The notes under the pieces are model-generated. The model ran no database searches. It was not told where the DNA came from and saw nothing but the letters and a program-made list of their open reading frames with translations. Source: Gammaproteobacteria bacterium (lineage in GTDB: Bacteria > Pseudomonadota > Gammaproteobacteria > Pseudomonadales > Halieaceae). Taken from it: a DNA stretch of 64,000 bases. Shown one piece after another: positions 27,847 to 37,600 of this stretch. A program made the position numbers and the translations under genes. The DNA lies in NCBI GenBank assembly GCA_024742415.1, contig JANSYN010000017.1, positions 17,701 through 81,700 on the forward strand, in the 5' to 3' direction. Position 1 is the stretch's first letter, and every line of letters begins with the position of its first letter.

Positions 27847-27877
27847 TCGCCAACACGTTTCGTGTTGGCGACTTTTT
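27847..27877. other. Perfect 11-bp hairpin followed by T-run on the plus strand
   Basis: TCGCCAACACG (27847-27857), a 3-nt loop and CGTGTTGGCGA (27861-27871) are followed by CTTTTT. On the plus strand this is terminator-like, yet the nearest upstream plus-strand gene ends 660 bp away. On the minus strand it is in the leader of the 214-aa gene. It could be a terminator for a distant transcript, a leader structure or an operator. Confidence 0.6.
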
Positions 27878-28043
27878 CAAATTCTCTACTATGCCTAGAG
27901 CTGCCCATTTGTCCCGCCATACCCTGTTACAACTTTTACATAAATATTCTAGATCAAAATGGTTAAGAAGCGCTTAACGTCTGCGACGCAGCGGCCTTTA
28001 CGCGCATTGTTCTTGTTGGTTTGATGCATAAGCGTAGCGTTGC

Positions 28044-28334
28044 TCAAAACAATGTGAGCTGATTGCGCAGGCAATCACCCTCTCGCCATCGGCTGGACGA
28101 GTGCAGGGCATCATCCAGCCACATTTCTGTCAGGGCTTGGATTTCTTCCTGTGAATAGGATCGATCAAGCGTAAGCAGCCAGCGCACCAGATAATCATCG
28201 CCGCCTTTATAGAACGGCTCCGATGCCTTGATATGGAACCGGTCCATTTCACGGCCCCAAAGCTGGCGCACATAATCGGTCCTGATTTGAAGGCCGCGCC
28301 AATTCATATGGCATGTAGTCCTATGCGATTCCAT
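28044..28334 (-). CDS. Small hypothetical protein downstream of ardA (96 aa)
   Basis: ATG 28334 has GGAGGGG about 9 nt upstream, so I prefer it over upstream in-frame codons. The product (GREMDRFHIKASEPFYKGGD, then TLDRSYSQEEIQALTEMW) is soluble and acidic/aromatic. The family is not recognised. It starts 32 bp after the ardA stop codon on the same strand, so the two are likely co-transcribed. An accessory role in mobile-element establishment would fit that position. Confidence 0.65.
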   Translation of the reverse strand: MESHRTTCHMNWRGLQIRTDYVRQLWGREMDRFHIKASEPFYKGGDDYLVRWLLTLDRSYSQEEIQALTEMWLDDALHSSSRWREGDCLRNQLTLF

Positions 28335-28365
28335 CAAGAATGCCCCTCCCTGGGCTTGTGGTTTC

Positions 28366-28878
28366 CTAGTGGTTCCAGAATATATGCACTTCGTCGTGCG
28401 CGGTTTCGATCGTGTAGACATCGCCGCCCAATTCCATGTCACGGCCCATTTTCTCGTAATCGATGTAATACTCCAGATGTGCAGGGACCTCGCTTGTATC
28501 TTCGGTCAACTGCTGGGCGTAGTCCGCAAGGCTTTCGTAAACACCTGCATAGCTATCCTCGAGCGCTTTTCCGGCGTCGTCTAGATCCCCACACCAGTGA
28601 TCTAGCATTGCTGCGCCAAGCTCGCCGTGCTCATCGATAAACAGAGCTTTCTCACGTGCACTTTCAAGCCCTTCATATTCACTCAAGCGGACTGAACCAA
28701 ACCCCTCGTAATCGTGAATGGCGTATTCTTCTGCCATCTCTTCGGGGCTGCTTTTCAGCATTTGATTTACAGCTTCCCAGATGTCATCCATCTCGCCGCA
28801 CGCATCTACCCAGACCCCGTGTAACTTGCCATTGTTGTAGGCTGCCAAATCCGCCACATATATTCTGATCTCTTCCAT
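28366..28878 (-). CDS. ardA: Anti-restriction protein ArdA
   Basis: This 170-aa protein starts at ATG 28878, with AAGGAGAAGGA upstream. It matches ArdA in order: RIYVADLAAYNNGKLHGVWV at the N-terminus, then VNQMLKSSPEEMAEEYAIHD, YEGLESAREKALFIDEHGEL and the C-terminal DVYTIETAHDEVHIFWNH-type end. The many Asp/Glu residues are expected because ArdA dimers mimic bent B-DNA and bind type I restriction-modification enzymes. It protects incoming mobile DNA after conjugation. This supports the view that 24-29.5 kb derives from a conjugative element, and it precedes a palindrome-rich leader region. Confidence 0.93.
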   Translation of the reverse strand: MEEIRIYVADLAAYNNGKLHGVWVDACGEMDDIWEAVNQMLKSSPEEMAEEYAIHDYEGFGSVRLSEYEGLESAREKALFIDEHGELGAAMLDHWCGDLDDAGKALEDSYAGVYESLADYAQQLTEDTSEVPAHLEYYIDYEKMGRDMELGGDVYTIETAHDEVHIFWNH

Positions 28879-29360
28879 CGTCCTTCTCCTTAATCGTTCC
28901 TGAGGTTCAAAAAGCGCTTTTTGCGCTGCGCATGAACCTCTGGCGACTAGGCCGACTAGGCGGGAGTGAAAAAATCCAGAAGAATTGCGGAGGGTCCGCC
29001 CAGCCAAAGGCGAATATGGGTGGAAACCGTCATTCTTCTTGATTTTGAGAGGATGCAATGCCTCTCGTTCACTTTGCTGTTTACAAGACCGGGGAATTGC
29101 GGGGTGTCCCCGCTAGAAAGGGGTGCCTGAAAACGCGCTCAAGCGGTTGAAGCAGGGGAAAGGCCTTTCCCCAAATATTCATCTCGGACTATCTTGCAGT
29201 TCTTCTATTATCCTAAAAACGAAGCGTTTCGTATTCATTCAGCACAATTGCTCCCAGTGTGCGTCAGCCGCTGGCTATACCGGAGACCTTTCATTCGATG
29301 TGCGGTGGGCGTCGAAAGGTTCCGATAGCCGGAGCCTCCTTACGAAAGGGAGCAATAACT
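28879..29360. other. Palindrome-rich non-coding region between ardA and a small ORF
   Basis: These 482 bases hold no convincing gene. Several self-complementary stretches stand out. One is GAGAGG-8 nt-CCTCTC (29047-29066). A GGGG/CCCC-rich hairpin lies near 29099-29125. A perfect 18-bp palindrome, GGGGAAAGGCCTTTCCCC, lies at 29155-29172. Leading regions of conjugative plasmids carry such hairpins upstream of anti-restriction genes, where some act as single-strand promoters. A similar role here is inference. Confidence 0.55.
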
Positions 29361-29537
29361 ATGAAACTCATAACGCAATACGAACTGGCAAACCTGTCCC
29401 TCGAAGAACTTCACGGCGTTTATCGGCAAGTCTTTAACGCTCTTGCCCATATCCCGCCTCATACACTTGAGCGCTCCAACGCTCTTGGCTCACTTGAGAA
29501 TATAGGCCGCGAGATAGGAAACCGACACAATCGTTAA
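29361..29537 (+). CDS. Small conserved mobile-element protein (58 aa)
   Basis: ATG 29361 has AAAGGGAG about 8 nt upstream. The product begins MKLITQYELANLSLEELHG and is helical, with ALGSLENIGREIGNR at the end. From memory, small proteins with a similar start occur near ardA-type genes in integrative elements of Pseudomonas-like bacteria. I have no function for it. It is convergent with the cadR-type gene (40 bp apart). Confidence 0.7.
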   Translation: MKLITQYELANLSLEELHGVYRQVFNALAHIPPHTLERSNALGSLENIGREIGNRHNR

Positions 29538-29577
29538 CAAAAAGCTCGTGATCCAAAATCTTTTGGAGTGCCAGAAT

Positions 29578-30000
29578 CTACGCCTCCTCCAAAGGCCCAC
29601 TTCGGAGCGAGTCCAGAATTCCGCATTCCTCTATCGTGCGATTGTCGGTACAACTATCTCGAAGAGAAATGAGCTGGTCGCGGAGTTTCCCCAGTTCTCC
29701 CAATCGCCGCTCAACCTGGGTGATATGCGTTTCGAACAAGAGATTCACATCATCACAATGAATATGGGGAGAGCGGTTGATATCAATTAAGTGGCGAATC
29801 TCGACGATTGACAGATCCATACTACGGCAGCGCTTGATAAACATGATTTTCTCGATCATCGATTGATCATAGAGCCTAAAGTTACCTTCGCTGCGGTGGG
29901 CAGATGGCAGGAGCTGCTCCTTCTCGTAATAGCGAATCGCCTGCACGGAGCAGCCGGTGCGTTTTGCCAGTTCTCCGATTTTCACCAATTTCGCGCCCAC
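29578..30000 (-). CDS. cadR: MerR-family Cd(II)/Pb(II)-responsive regulator
   Basis: This 140-aa regulator has the MerR helix-turn-helix (KIGELAKRTGCSVQAIRYYEKE). The metal-site cysteines are Cys82 (HIHCDDV), Cys117 (RDSCTDN) and Cys126 (EECGIL). This matches the three-cysteine spacing of CadR/PbrR regulators. The frame starts at GTG 30000. A start at GTG 29985 would give the usual first residues (KIGELAK). It would bind the dyad in the divergent promoter at 30001-30031 and activate the CDF transporter gene on metal binding. The subfamily is well supported. The exact metal is not. Confidence 0.92.
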   Translation of the reverse strand: MGAKLVKIGELAKRTGCSVQAIRYYEKEQLLPSAHRSEGNFRLYDQSMIEKIMFIKRCRSMDLSIVEIRHLIDINRSPHIHCDDVNLLFETHITQVERRLGELGKLRDQLISLRDSCTDNRTIEECGILDSLRSGPLEEA

Positions 30001-30031
30001 TTGACTCTATAGTTACTATAGATATTACAGT
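30001..30031 (+). promoter_or_regulatory. MerR-type operator-promoter for the CDF-like transporter
   Basis: TTGACT (30001-30006) and TACAGT (30026-30031) are separated by 19 bp, the over-long spacer typical of MerR-activated promoters. Between them lies a perfect dyad, CTATAGT-T-ACTATAG (30007-30021). The layout closely matches published cadA/pbrA-type promoters. It points at the gene starting at 30061. Confidence 0.8.
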
Positions 30032-30060
30032 GAAGGCAGTTTTCGTCGCAAGGTCCTTCC

Positions 30061-30948
30061 ATGACAGAGCATTCCCAGACATCTGATGAAGATGCCAATC
30101 CACGCGACCCAGCCGCAGAGCTGTCAGGCCAGCTGATTCTCGTAAGCACATTTGACGTGCCGAAAATGGACTGCCCTTCAGAGGAACAGATGATCCGAAT
30201 GGCGCTGGAAGATATCGAGCCACCGGTAATCTTGAATTTTGATACGGCCAATCGACATGTTCGCGCGTTTCATGCTGTAGATGTGTCTGAAATCGACAAG
30301 CGTCTATCGGCGCTCGGACTGGGTGCGAAATTGATCGATACGCACTCGGCACAAGCCAGTGAAATGGATCACGCGGAAGCTGAAGAGCAAGCATCGAACA
30401 TAAAGCAGGCCCGCATACTCAAATGGCTTCTGACAATAAACGCACTCATGTTTGGGCTGGAGCTTTGTATCGGTGTAATTGCACAGTCCACCGGCTTAAT
30501 CGCAGATTCTCTCGATATGTTTGCCGATGCTGCAGTATATGGCGTCGCTCTCTATGCTGTCGGGCGCAGCGTCACCATGAAAGTTCGCGCAGCGCACCTG
30601 GCGGGCTGGCTACAGGTTATTCTCGCTCTAGGTGCGTTGAGTGAAGTCATACGGCGATTCCTGTTTGGCAGTGATCCTGGCTCAACACTCATGATGTCAT
30701 TTGGAGTTGTTGCGCTTATTGCCAACGTGCTGTGCCTGATACTCATTGCGAAAAGCAAGGATGAAGGCGCACATATGAAGGCAAGCTGGATCTTTTCTGC
30801 CAACGATGTGATCGCAAATATCGGTGTAATCGTGGCAGGGTTTCTCGTGGCACTTACAAACTCCAACATACCCGATTTATTGATTGGTCTGATCATTGCG
30901 ATGATCGTGCTAAACGGCGGGCGGCGAATTCTGAAGCTTCAATCATGA
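30061..30948 (+). CDS. CDF-like cation transporter with N-terminal metal-binding-like domain
   Basis: The 295 aa begin with an HMA-like region (STFDVPKMDCPSEEQMIRMA) that has only one Cys where HMA domains have CxxC. Membrane segments of the cation-diffusion-facilitator fold follow. The metal site in the second helix is ADSLDMFADA (a D-x-x-x-D pattern). The usual second-site H/D pair is replaced by SANDVIANIG, so the site composition differs from ZitB/CzcD. It is expressed from a CadR-type promoter, which suggests export of Cd, Pb or Zn. The transport direction is assumed from the family. It is followed by a methyltransferase gene after 98 bp. Confidence 0.85.
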   Translation: MTEHSQTSDEDANPRDPAAELSGQLILVSTFDVPKMDCPSEEQMIRMALEDIEPPVILNFDTANRHVRAFHAVDVSEIDKRLSALGLGAKLIDTHSAQASEMDHAEAEEQASNIKQARILKWLLTINALMFGLELCIGVIAQSTGLIADSLDMFADAAVYGVALYAVGRSVTMKVRAAHLAGWLQVILALGALSEVIRRFLFGSDPGSTLMMSFGVVALIANVLCLILIAKSKDEGAHMKASWIFSANDVIANIGVIVAGFLVALTNSNIPDLLIGLIIAMIVLNGGRRILKLQS

Positions 30949-31046
30949 GCCATTCAGCTGCTTGCTTAAAGGCACGAAGAGTGAAGCCCGATCACAAGCC
31001 CATTTTTGGCTAAGCGCACAATCGTTTTGGAGTGGATGCAAGAATT

Positions 31047-31715
31047 ATGTCGAAACAGAAGGATTTTACGCCAGCCCTGGGCTTTTCCGCCCTCACCCCG
31101 CTATATGATTTGGCGATTTCAACACTCACGCGGGAAGACACATGGCGCGGCGAACTTCTCGATCTTGTCGAGCCTTCTCAAGATGATCGAATTCTGGACG
31201 TGGGGTGCGGGACCGGGTCGCTGGCAATCAGGATGAAAAGGCGTAACCCTGACTGCGAAGTTCACGGCATGGACCCAGATATAAATGTTCTCGATAGAGC
31301 GCGAAAGAAAGCTAAGAACGCAAAGGTCGATATCAGTTTCCATCAAGGTTTTTTACACCCAGGTGAGCCGATGCAGCTCGGTCGCTTCTCCAAAATTGTA
31401 TCGAGCTTGGTTTTTCATCAGACCGCGCTCGACACCAAAATCGATCTCCTCAAATCGATGATTCAGCTGTTGCAGCCCGGCGGTAAGTTGTACATTGCGG
31501 ATTATGGCCTTCAACGCACGCCGCTAATGCGAAGCCTCTTTCGCTGCACCGTTCAGGCTATTGATGGTGTGACAGATACACAGCATAACGCTGATGGTTG
31601 CATGCCTGAGCTCATTGAACAAAGTGGATTTTCAAACACTGAAGAAGTTCGGGTCATTCCTACGCCGACAGGATCGATTTCAATCTACACAGCGATGCTA
31701 GACCAGAAGCGATGA
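31047..31715 (+). CDS. Class I SAM-dependent methyltransferase
   Basis: The protein is 222 aa from ATG 31047. GTG 31032 is an alternative. Motif I is ILDVGCGTGSLAIRMK, motif II CEVHGMDPDINVLDRA, and LLQPGGKLYIADYG is the post-III strand. The C-terminal part (GCMPELIEQSGF) is the usual cap. The overall look is of UbiE/BioC-like small-molecule methyltransferases. Genes like this recur downstream of metal transporter genes. A role in metal or metalloid methylation is possible but unproven. It probably shares the CadR-controlled transcript. Confidence 0.85.
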   Translation: MSKQKDFTPALGFSALTPLYDLAISTLTREDTWRGELLDLVEPSQDDRILDVGCGTGSLAIRMKRRNPDCEVHGMDPDINVLDRARKKAKNAKVDISFHQGFLHPGEPMQLGRFSKIVSSLVFHQTALDTKIDLLKSMIQLLQPGGKLYIADYGLQRTPLMRSLFRCTVQAIDGVTDTQHNADGCMPELIEQSGFSNTEEVRVIPTPTGSISIYTAMLDQKR

Positions 31716-31863
31716 AAGGCGGGTTATCCTGGGTAGTAAAAATGCGGTCAAATCAGCACTTTTGTCTGCAAGTTGATCCGGCGGGCATTTTCTCTCTTGA
31801 TCTTGCAGAAACTTGGTGTATTCTTTTGTGCATGTTAGTTGGTTTAATTTTTCGAACTCCATC

Positions 31864-32220
31864 ATGAGCCGGACTCGATTATCCAGTCTTGTCGCCGTCA
31901 TGATTGTGATGCAACTGTTCATGGTTGTAGCAGAAGCGCATGCGTTTGAGCCCTACGAGTCAATACCCTCCTCTCACGACGTTGTACATCAGCTATCCGC
32001 AGATTTTCACTCACACGACAATCACCCAGATAGCGACGATCATGAGAACGGGATAGATCATGTTCGTCACTGCTCGCATCATGGCTGCCATTGTCCGTTG
32101 CTTCTGGCAGGCGTGAGTTCACACGCACTGATTAGCAACCTGACATCCGTAAAAAATCGTTTGTCGGATCATATTCCGGACGCCCCACTTTCTACGCTTT
32201 TCCGCCCTCCTATCGTCTAA
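31864..32220 (+). CDS. Small His-rich exported metal-binding protein ahead of czcCBA
   Basis: From ATG 31864 the product is 118 aa with a signal peptide (LVAVMIVMQLFMVVAEAHA). The mature part is His/Asp-rich: SADFHSHDNHPDSDDHENG and VRHCSHHGCHCPLLLAG, with the Cys/His cluster typical of CzcI-like periplasmic proteins. It sits 90 bp before the efflux operon, as czcI does in Cupriavidus. A buffering or regulatory role toward Zn/Cd/Co is inferred. A TTGATC/TATTCT pair with a 16-bp spacer at 31798-31825 may be its promoter (weak). Confidence 0.75.
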   Translation: MSRTRLSSLVAVMIVMQLFMVVAEAHAFEPYESIPSSHDVVHQLSADFHSHDNHPDSDDHENGIDHVRHCSHHGCHCPLLLAGVSSHALISNLTSVKNRLSDHIPDAPLSTLFRPPIV

Positions 32221-32310
32221 ATCCTGAAACCTCGCTTTGCTCGATCTTGCTTTGGCGAATGCCACCGCAATTCGGGCGGTTATCTCGCGTCTCAAAAACA
32301 GGATTTAGAC

Positions 32311-33651
32311 ATGTACCCTTTTCCCAATGCGCCGTGGCACGGCGCGGGAGCTAATGCTTGCATATCATTGCGGTTTTTTCTCCCAACTCTGTTTGCGCTA
32401 CTGCTTACCAGCGCAGCAAATGCCGAAACATCGCACTCGGCCCTTACGCTTTCCAGCGCGCTCGAGCGCACTTTGGACAACAGTCCCTCTCTCAAACTCT
32501 ACGTATTCCGCAAGGATGCGTTGCAGGGCGCGGCGTATACGGCCAATCTCCGTCCTGGCTACGAAATCGAATTGGAAGCCGAGAACTTCGCAGGCTCCGG
32601 CGATACCGAGGCCTTTGATAGCGCCGAGCTCACCGTTTCTCTGTCATCAGTGATGGAACTTGGTGACAAGCGGAATGCCCGAAGCGGTCTCGTAACAAAT
32701 ACGCGCTCAATGCTCGATACACAGTTGAGGCTTGAATCCCTGGCGGTACTGGCGGAAGTGACCCGCAGGTTCGTAGAGACGCTGAGCACACAAGCCCGCC
32801 TGGAGCTGAACAAAGAGGCGCTGAAATTGGCCGAGGAGGCTGCGAAAAGCGTCCAGAAGAGGGTGTCTGCCGGAGCCGCTTCCGCAGCAGAGGCAAAACG
32901 CGCTCAAAGCGCACTGGCCATGGCAAGGCTAATGCAATCATCCGCAGAGCAGCGCTTTGATACTTCAAAGGTCTCACTGGCCGCATTATGGGGGGAGAGC
33001 ATCCCTTCGTTCGATAGTGTTGAAGGCGACCTCTTTAACTTCGGCGCCGACATTTCCTTAGAAGAACTCTACATAGCGTTGGAGAACAATCCCGCTATTG
33101 CCATCTATGCCGATGAGGAGCGCGTTGCCAACGCGGAGATCCGACTGGCCAGATCTCAATCAAAAGCCGATCTGGGTTGGTCGTTCGGGATCAGACGAAT
33201 CCGGGAGACAGATGACACTGCGCTTGTTGCGGGGCTAAGCATGCCGCTGTTTTCCGAGCGACGTAACGCTGGAGAGGTTTCCAGACTACGGGCGCAGAAA
33301 AACTCTATTGCCGTAGAACGTGAAGCCGACATTCTCAAGTTGCGCGCACTACTCTTCAGCGCCTACAGCGCACGCCAACAGGCCATCGTCACCGTGGAGC
33401 AATTGCAGACAAACGTGATCCCTGCCCTGGAGGGCGCCTTACGGCAAACGCGTCAGGGCTACCAGCGCGGTCGCTTTAGCTACCTGGAATACATCTCTGT
33501 CGCGAAAGAGCTTCTGGAATCCAAGCTGATGCTCATAGAGACGGCAGCTGCAGTTCTTACCTATGGCGCAGAGATTGAACAGCTAAGCGCTAGCGCCTTA
33601 ACCGCCAATCCATCAACGCCTATTGGCCAAGGTCCGGGAGAAAAACAATGA
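32311..33651 (+). CDS. czcC: TolC-family outer-membrane factor of a CzcCBA efflux system
   Basis: The protein has 446 aa with a signal peptide (FFLPTLFALLLTSAANA). Two long coiled-coil hairpin regions (ARLELNKEALKLAEEAAKSV, then ALAMARLMQSSAEQRFDTSK) and duplicated halves are characteristic of outer-membrane channel proteins. QGYQRGRFSYLEYISVAKEL is a conserved C-terminal segment of CzcC. It is first in the operon. The next gene starts within its stop (ATGA). It forms the trimeric exit duct for metal ions across the outer membrane. Confidence 0.93.
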   Translation: MYPFPNAPWHGAGANACISLRFFLPTLFALLLTSAANAETSHSALTLSSALERTLDNSPSLKLYVFRKDALQGAAYTANLRPGYEIELEAENFAGSGDTEAFDSAELTVSLSSVMELGDKRNARSGLVTNTRSMLDTQLRLESLAVLAEVTRRFVETLSTQARLELNKEALKLAEEAAKSVQKRVSAGAASAAEAKRAQSALAMARLMQSSAEQRFDTSKVSLAALWGESIPSFDSVEGDLFNFGADISLEELYIALENNPAIAIYADEERVANAEIRLARSQSKADLGWSFGIRRIRETDDTALVAGLSMPLFSERRNAGEVSRLRAQKNSIAVEREADILKLRALLFSAYSARQQAIVTVEQLQTNVIPALEGALRQTRQGYQRGRFSYLEYISVAKELLESKLMLIETAAAVLTYGAEIEQLSASALTANPSTPIGQGPGEKQ

Positions 33652-34586
33652 TCAATATTCAGACATTTCGAAAACTTGGTGCCGCCTGCACACTCACGTT
33701 TTTATCTGTGTTTGCGCTTACGCTCCCCGCTTTGGCAGAGCAGGAGTCTCACGAAGGTGAGGAACATGAGGGTGCTCACATCGAGCTCTCCGCAGAGCAG
33801 ATAGAGCATGCAGGCATCACTCTTGAGAAAGCGGGACCGGGAATGCTCTTCGAGACGTTGAAAGTCTACGGCAGCGTAAAGCCGAACCCCGAACATTCAC
33901 AGAGCATAACCGCGCGTTTCGAGGGGCAGATCACGTCATTCAACAAGAGCATTGGGGATACCGTTAAGCGTGGCGAGAAACTCGTCACGATAGAGGCCAA
34001 CGATTCCCTGCAGCGCTATAACTTGATCGCATCTATAGATGGTGTAGTCACTCAAAGACAGGCCAATGTAGGTGAGCAAACCAACGGTAGAACCCTGCTT
34101 AAAATCGATGATCTGTCCAATGTGTGGGTTGAGTTATCGCTATTTCCTAAGGATCTGGAAGCAGTGAGTATTGGGCAACAGGTCCGGGTGCAAGATAAGC
34201 AAGGTGCAATCTTAGCCGAGGGCGAGATTAGCTACATTTCGCCTATTGCGCAGACAGACTCGCGCTCGGTTACCGCCCGCGTACCCCTGGAAAACCGGCA
34301 ACGAACCCTTATACCGGGATCGTTTGTCGTCGGACAGATCACACTCTCACAGGACCGTGTGCCACTTCTCATCGATAAGCAAGCCATTCAGATTGTAGAG
34401 GAAAGATCTGTAGTTTTTGTGAAAGGGCATGAAGGCTTTGAGCCCCGAGAAGTGGAGCTTGGTCGCTCCGATGGCTTATCCATAGAGGTATTAGATGGAC
34501 TGCAAGTCGGTGAAACCTACGTCGCTGCAAACAGCTTTGTCCTCAAATCCGAGCTTGGTAAGGAGGACGCTGAACATGGCCACTAA
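33648..34586 (+). CDS. czcB: Periplasmic adaptor (membrane fusion protein) of the Czc system
   Basis: The 312-aa protein has a signal peptide and a His/Glu-rich N-terminus (EQESHEGEEHEGAHIELSAE) that suits metal capture. The lipoyl-like hairpin is split around YNLIASIDGVVTQRQANVG. The beta-barrel part (DLSNVWVELSLFPKDLEAV) and the membrane-proximal domain follow. At 312 aa it lacks the longer N-terminal extension seen in Cupriavidus CzcB. Its ATGA overlap with czcC indicates coupled translation. It links the pump to the outer-membrane channel. Confidence 0.93.
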   Translation: MINIQTFRKLGAACTLTFLSVFALTLPALAEQESHEGEEHEGAHIELSAEQIEHAGITLEKAGPGMLFETLKVYGSVKPNPEHSQSITARFEGQITSFNKSIGDTVKRGEKLVTIEANDSLQRYNLIASIDGVVTQRQANVGEQTNGRTLLKIDDLSNVWVELSLFPKDLEAVSIGQQVRVQDKQGAILAEGEISYISPIAQTDSRSVTARVPLENRQRTLIPGSFVVGQITLSQDRVPLLIDKQAIQIVEERSVVFVKGHEGFEPREVELGRSDGLSIEVLDGLQVGETYVAANSFVLKSELGKEDAEHGH

Positions 34587-34655
34587 TCAAATCGTCAACC
34601 ATTTCCATTTCGAGACAGGGCCCACGTCCACCTTTATGCAAGAAGGAGTCTCGCG

Positions 34656-37600
34656 ATGATCGACAAATTGATAATGTTTTCGCTTACACGGCGATGGCTG
34701 ATTATGTTTCTTGTACTCATCGTCGCCGCACTTGGTGTTTGGAATTATCAGAAACTGCCCATAGACGCCGTTCCGGATATCACTAACATCCAGGTACAAA
34801 TCAATACCGAGGCCCCTGGATACTCTCCCTTGGAAGTGGAGCAACGGGTGACCTATCTCGTAGAACTTGCGATCACAGGTTTGCCCTACGTCGAAAGTAC
34901 GCGCTCAATCTCTCGCTATGCACTTTCTCAGGTCACGGTGGTATTCGAGAAGGGCACGGATATTTACTTCGCAAGAAACCTGATAAACGAACGGCTCCAG
35001 CAAGCCAAGAGCGAGATGCCTTCCGGAATTGAGCCTGTCATGGGCCCGGTTGCCACAGGACTGGGCGAGATCTTTCATTACGCGGTGCATGCCGAGCCAG
35101 ATGCAGTGCAAGACAACGGAGAGCCCTATGATTCCACAGCGCTTAGAACGCTACAAGATTGGGTTATTAGGCCGCAACTACGTCTTGTGCCGGGGGTCAC
35201 GGAGATAAACACTATTGGAGGATTTGAGAAAGAATTCCATGTCACACCTACCGCCGCCCAGCTGCTGGCATACGGACTCACTTTTGACGATCTCGTAGGC
35301 GCTCTGGAGGCCAATAATGCCAATGTCGGTGCAGGCTATATCGAGAAGAATGGAGAGCAATATCTCATTCGCGCGCCCGGTCAGGTCGCGGACCTGTCCG
35401 AGATGGGAAACATTGTCGTAGCAACAAGAGATGGCCTCCCTATTCGCTTGAGCGACGTTGCCGATATTGGGTACGGAAAGCAGCTTCGTACTGGCGCGGC
35501 AACACTAGACGGCAAGGAAACGGTTTTAGGCACAGCGGTGATGCTGCTCGGAGGCAACAGTCGCACAGTTTCGGAAGCTGTGGCAAGCAAGCTGTCAGCG
35601 ATAAACAAGACCTTGCCCGAAGGCGTTGTGGCCGAGCCGGTCTACAACCGCACGGTTCTTGTCGACAAAACCATCTCGACTGTACAGACAAACCTGGTTG
35701 AGGGGGCTCTTCTCGTGGTCGTCGTACTATTGGTGATGCTGGGCAATATTCGAGCCGCCCTGCTTACGGCCATGGTTATACCGCTATCAATGCTCATGCT
35801 GATGACCGGTATGGTACAGACAAAGGTGAGCGCAAACCTCATGAGCCTGGGTGCTCTGGATTTCGGCCTGATTGTCGATGGCGCAGTCATCATCGTTGAG
35901 AATTGTATTGCCAGGCTGGCAGCCAGACAGCATGAACTTGGACGGCTGCTGAAACGTAGTGAGCGCTTCGAGACAGTGTTTGCGGCCACGCGCGAAGTCT
36001 TTACACCCAGCCTCATCAGCGTATTGGTCGTGATACTCGTGAATCTGCCAATACTTGCACTCACTGGCGTCGAGGGAAAGATGTTCACGCCGATGGCTAT
36101 GGCCGTCATCATGGCGCTACTTTCCGCACTCGTGCTCTCCCTTACATTCGTACCCGCTGCTGTAGCGCTGCTACTTACGGGCCGGATTCAAGAGAAAGAG
36201 AACTTTATTGTGCGAAGTGCAAAGCAGGTTTATAGACCGGTTCTGGAAGCTGCTCTTAGCCTGCGAATCCCCGTCCTGCTTGGCGCACTGGTTTTCATCG
36301 GTGTTTGCGTCGGTATTGCGAGCAGGATGGGCACCGAGTTTGTCCCCAATCTCGACGAGGGCGATGTAGCCATTCAGGCGCTGCGAATTCCAGGCACAAG
36401 CCTCACGCAGTCTTTGGATATGCAGTTCCAGCTAGAAAAGGCAATTCTGGAACTTCCTGAAGTAAAGACCTACTTTTCTCGCGTGGGCACAGCCGAAGTC
36501 GCCTCTGATCCAATGGGCCCAAACATCTCCGATGGCTATGTAATGCTCAAACCGCGAGCTGAGTGGCCGGAGCCTAACAAAACCAAAGCACAGCTTCTTG
36601 AAGACATGAAGGCCAAGCTCGCTTTACTGCCTGGTAATGCATTCGAGATTAGTCAGCCGATACAGCTGCGCTTCAACGAGCTGATTTCAGGTGTCCGCTC
36701 AGATCTCGGTATCAAGGTGTTTGGTGATGATCTTGATCAACTTCTGGCATCCGGATCAGAGATCGCCGCCGTACTAAATGACATAGAAGGGGCGGAGGGC
36801 GTAAAAATCGAGCAAGTCGCTGGATTGCCAATTTTGTCCGTTCAAGCCGACAGAGAGGCCCTCTCTCGCTATGGCCTCAACGTTGCCGAGCTTCAGGAAG
36901 TGGTCGCAGCCGCCACCGGCGGAGAAGAGGCGGGCCTGGTGTTTGAGGGTGATCGCAGGTTTGCCATTGTTGTCCGGCTTGATGAGTCCCTTCGCAACGA
37001 TCTGGCAGAGCTGGAGCGCTTACCTATTCCGCTTCCCGGCGGCCAGTACGTTCCCATCAGTGAAGTTGCGAGCCTAGAGCTGGCTCCAGGTGCCAATCAG
37101 ATATCTCGGGAAAATGGTAAGCGGCGTCTGGTCGTCAGTACGAATGTTCGCGGGCGCGACCTTGGAGGTTTCGTTGCTGAGGCGCAGCGCCAGATCGAAG
37201 ACAAAGTCTCGATGCTTCCAGGATACTGGCTAGGATATGGCGGCACCTTCGAGCAACTCCAGTCGGCATCGCAACGACTGAGCGTGCTCGTGCCTGTCAC
37301 ACTGGTCATGATCTTCGCGCTGTTGATGGTGACGTTCGGATCTGCCAGGGACGCTGCTCTCGTATTCAGCGGCGTACCGTTAGCTCTGACTGGTGGTGTC
37401 ATTGCTCTGTGGGCCCGCGATATACCCTTATCCATCACCGCTGGTGTGGGGTTTATCACACTCTGCGGCGTATCGGTGCTCACAGGCGTCATGATGGTAT
37501 CCGCGTTTAGAGATCGACTCCGACAAGGAATGGATATTGACGAGGCTATCCGTAGCGGGGCAATGCTACGACTGCGCCCTATCCTTATGGTCGCTTTGGT

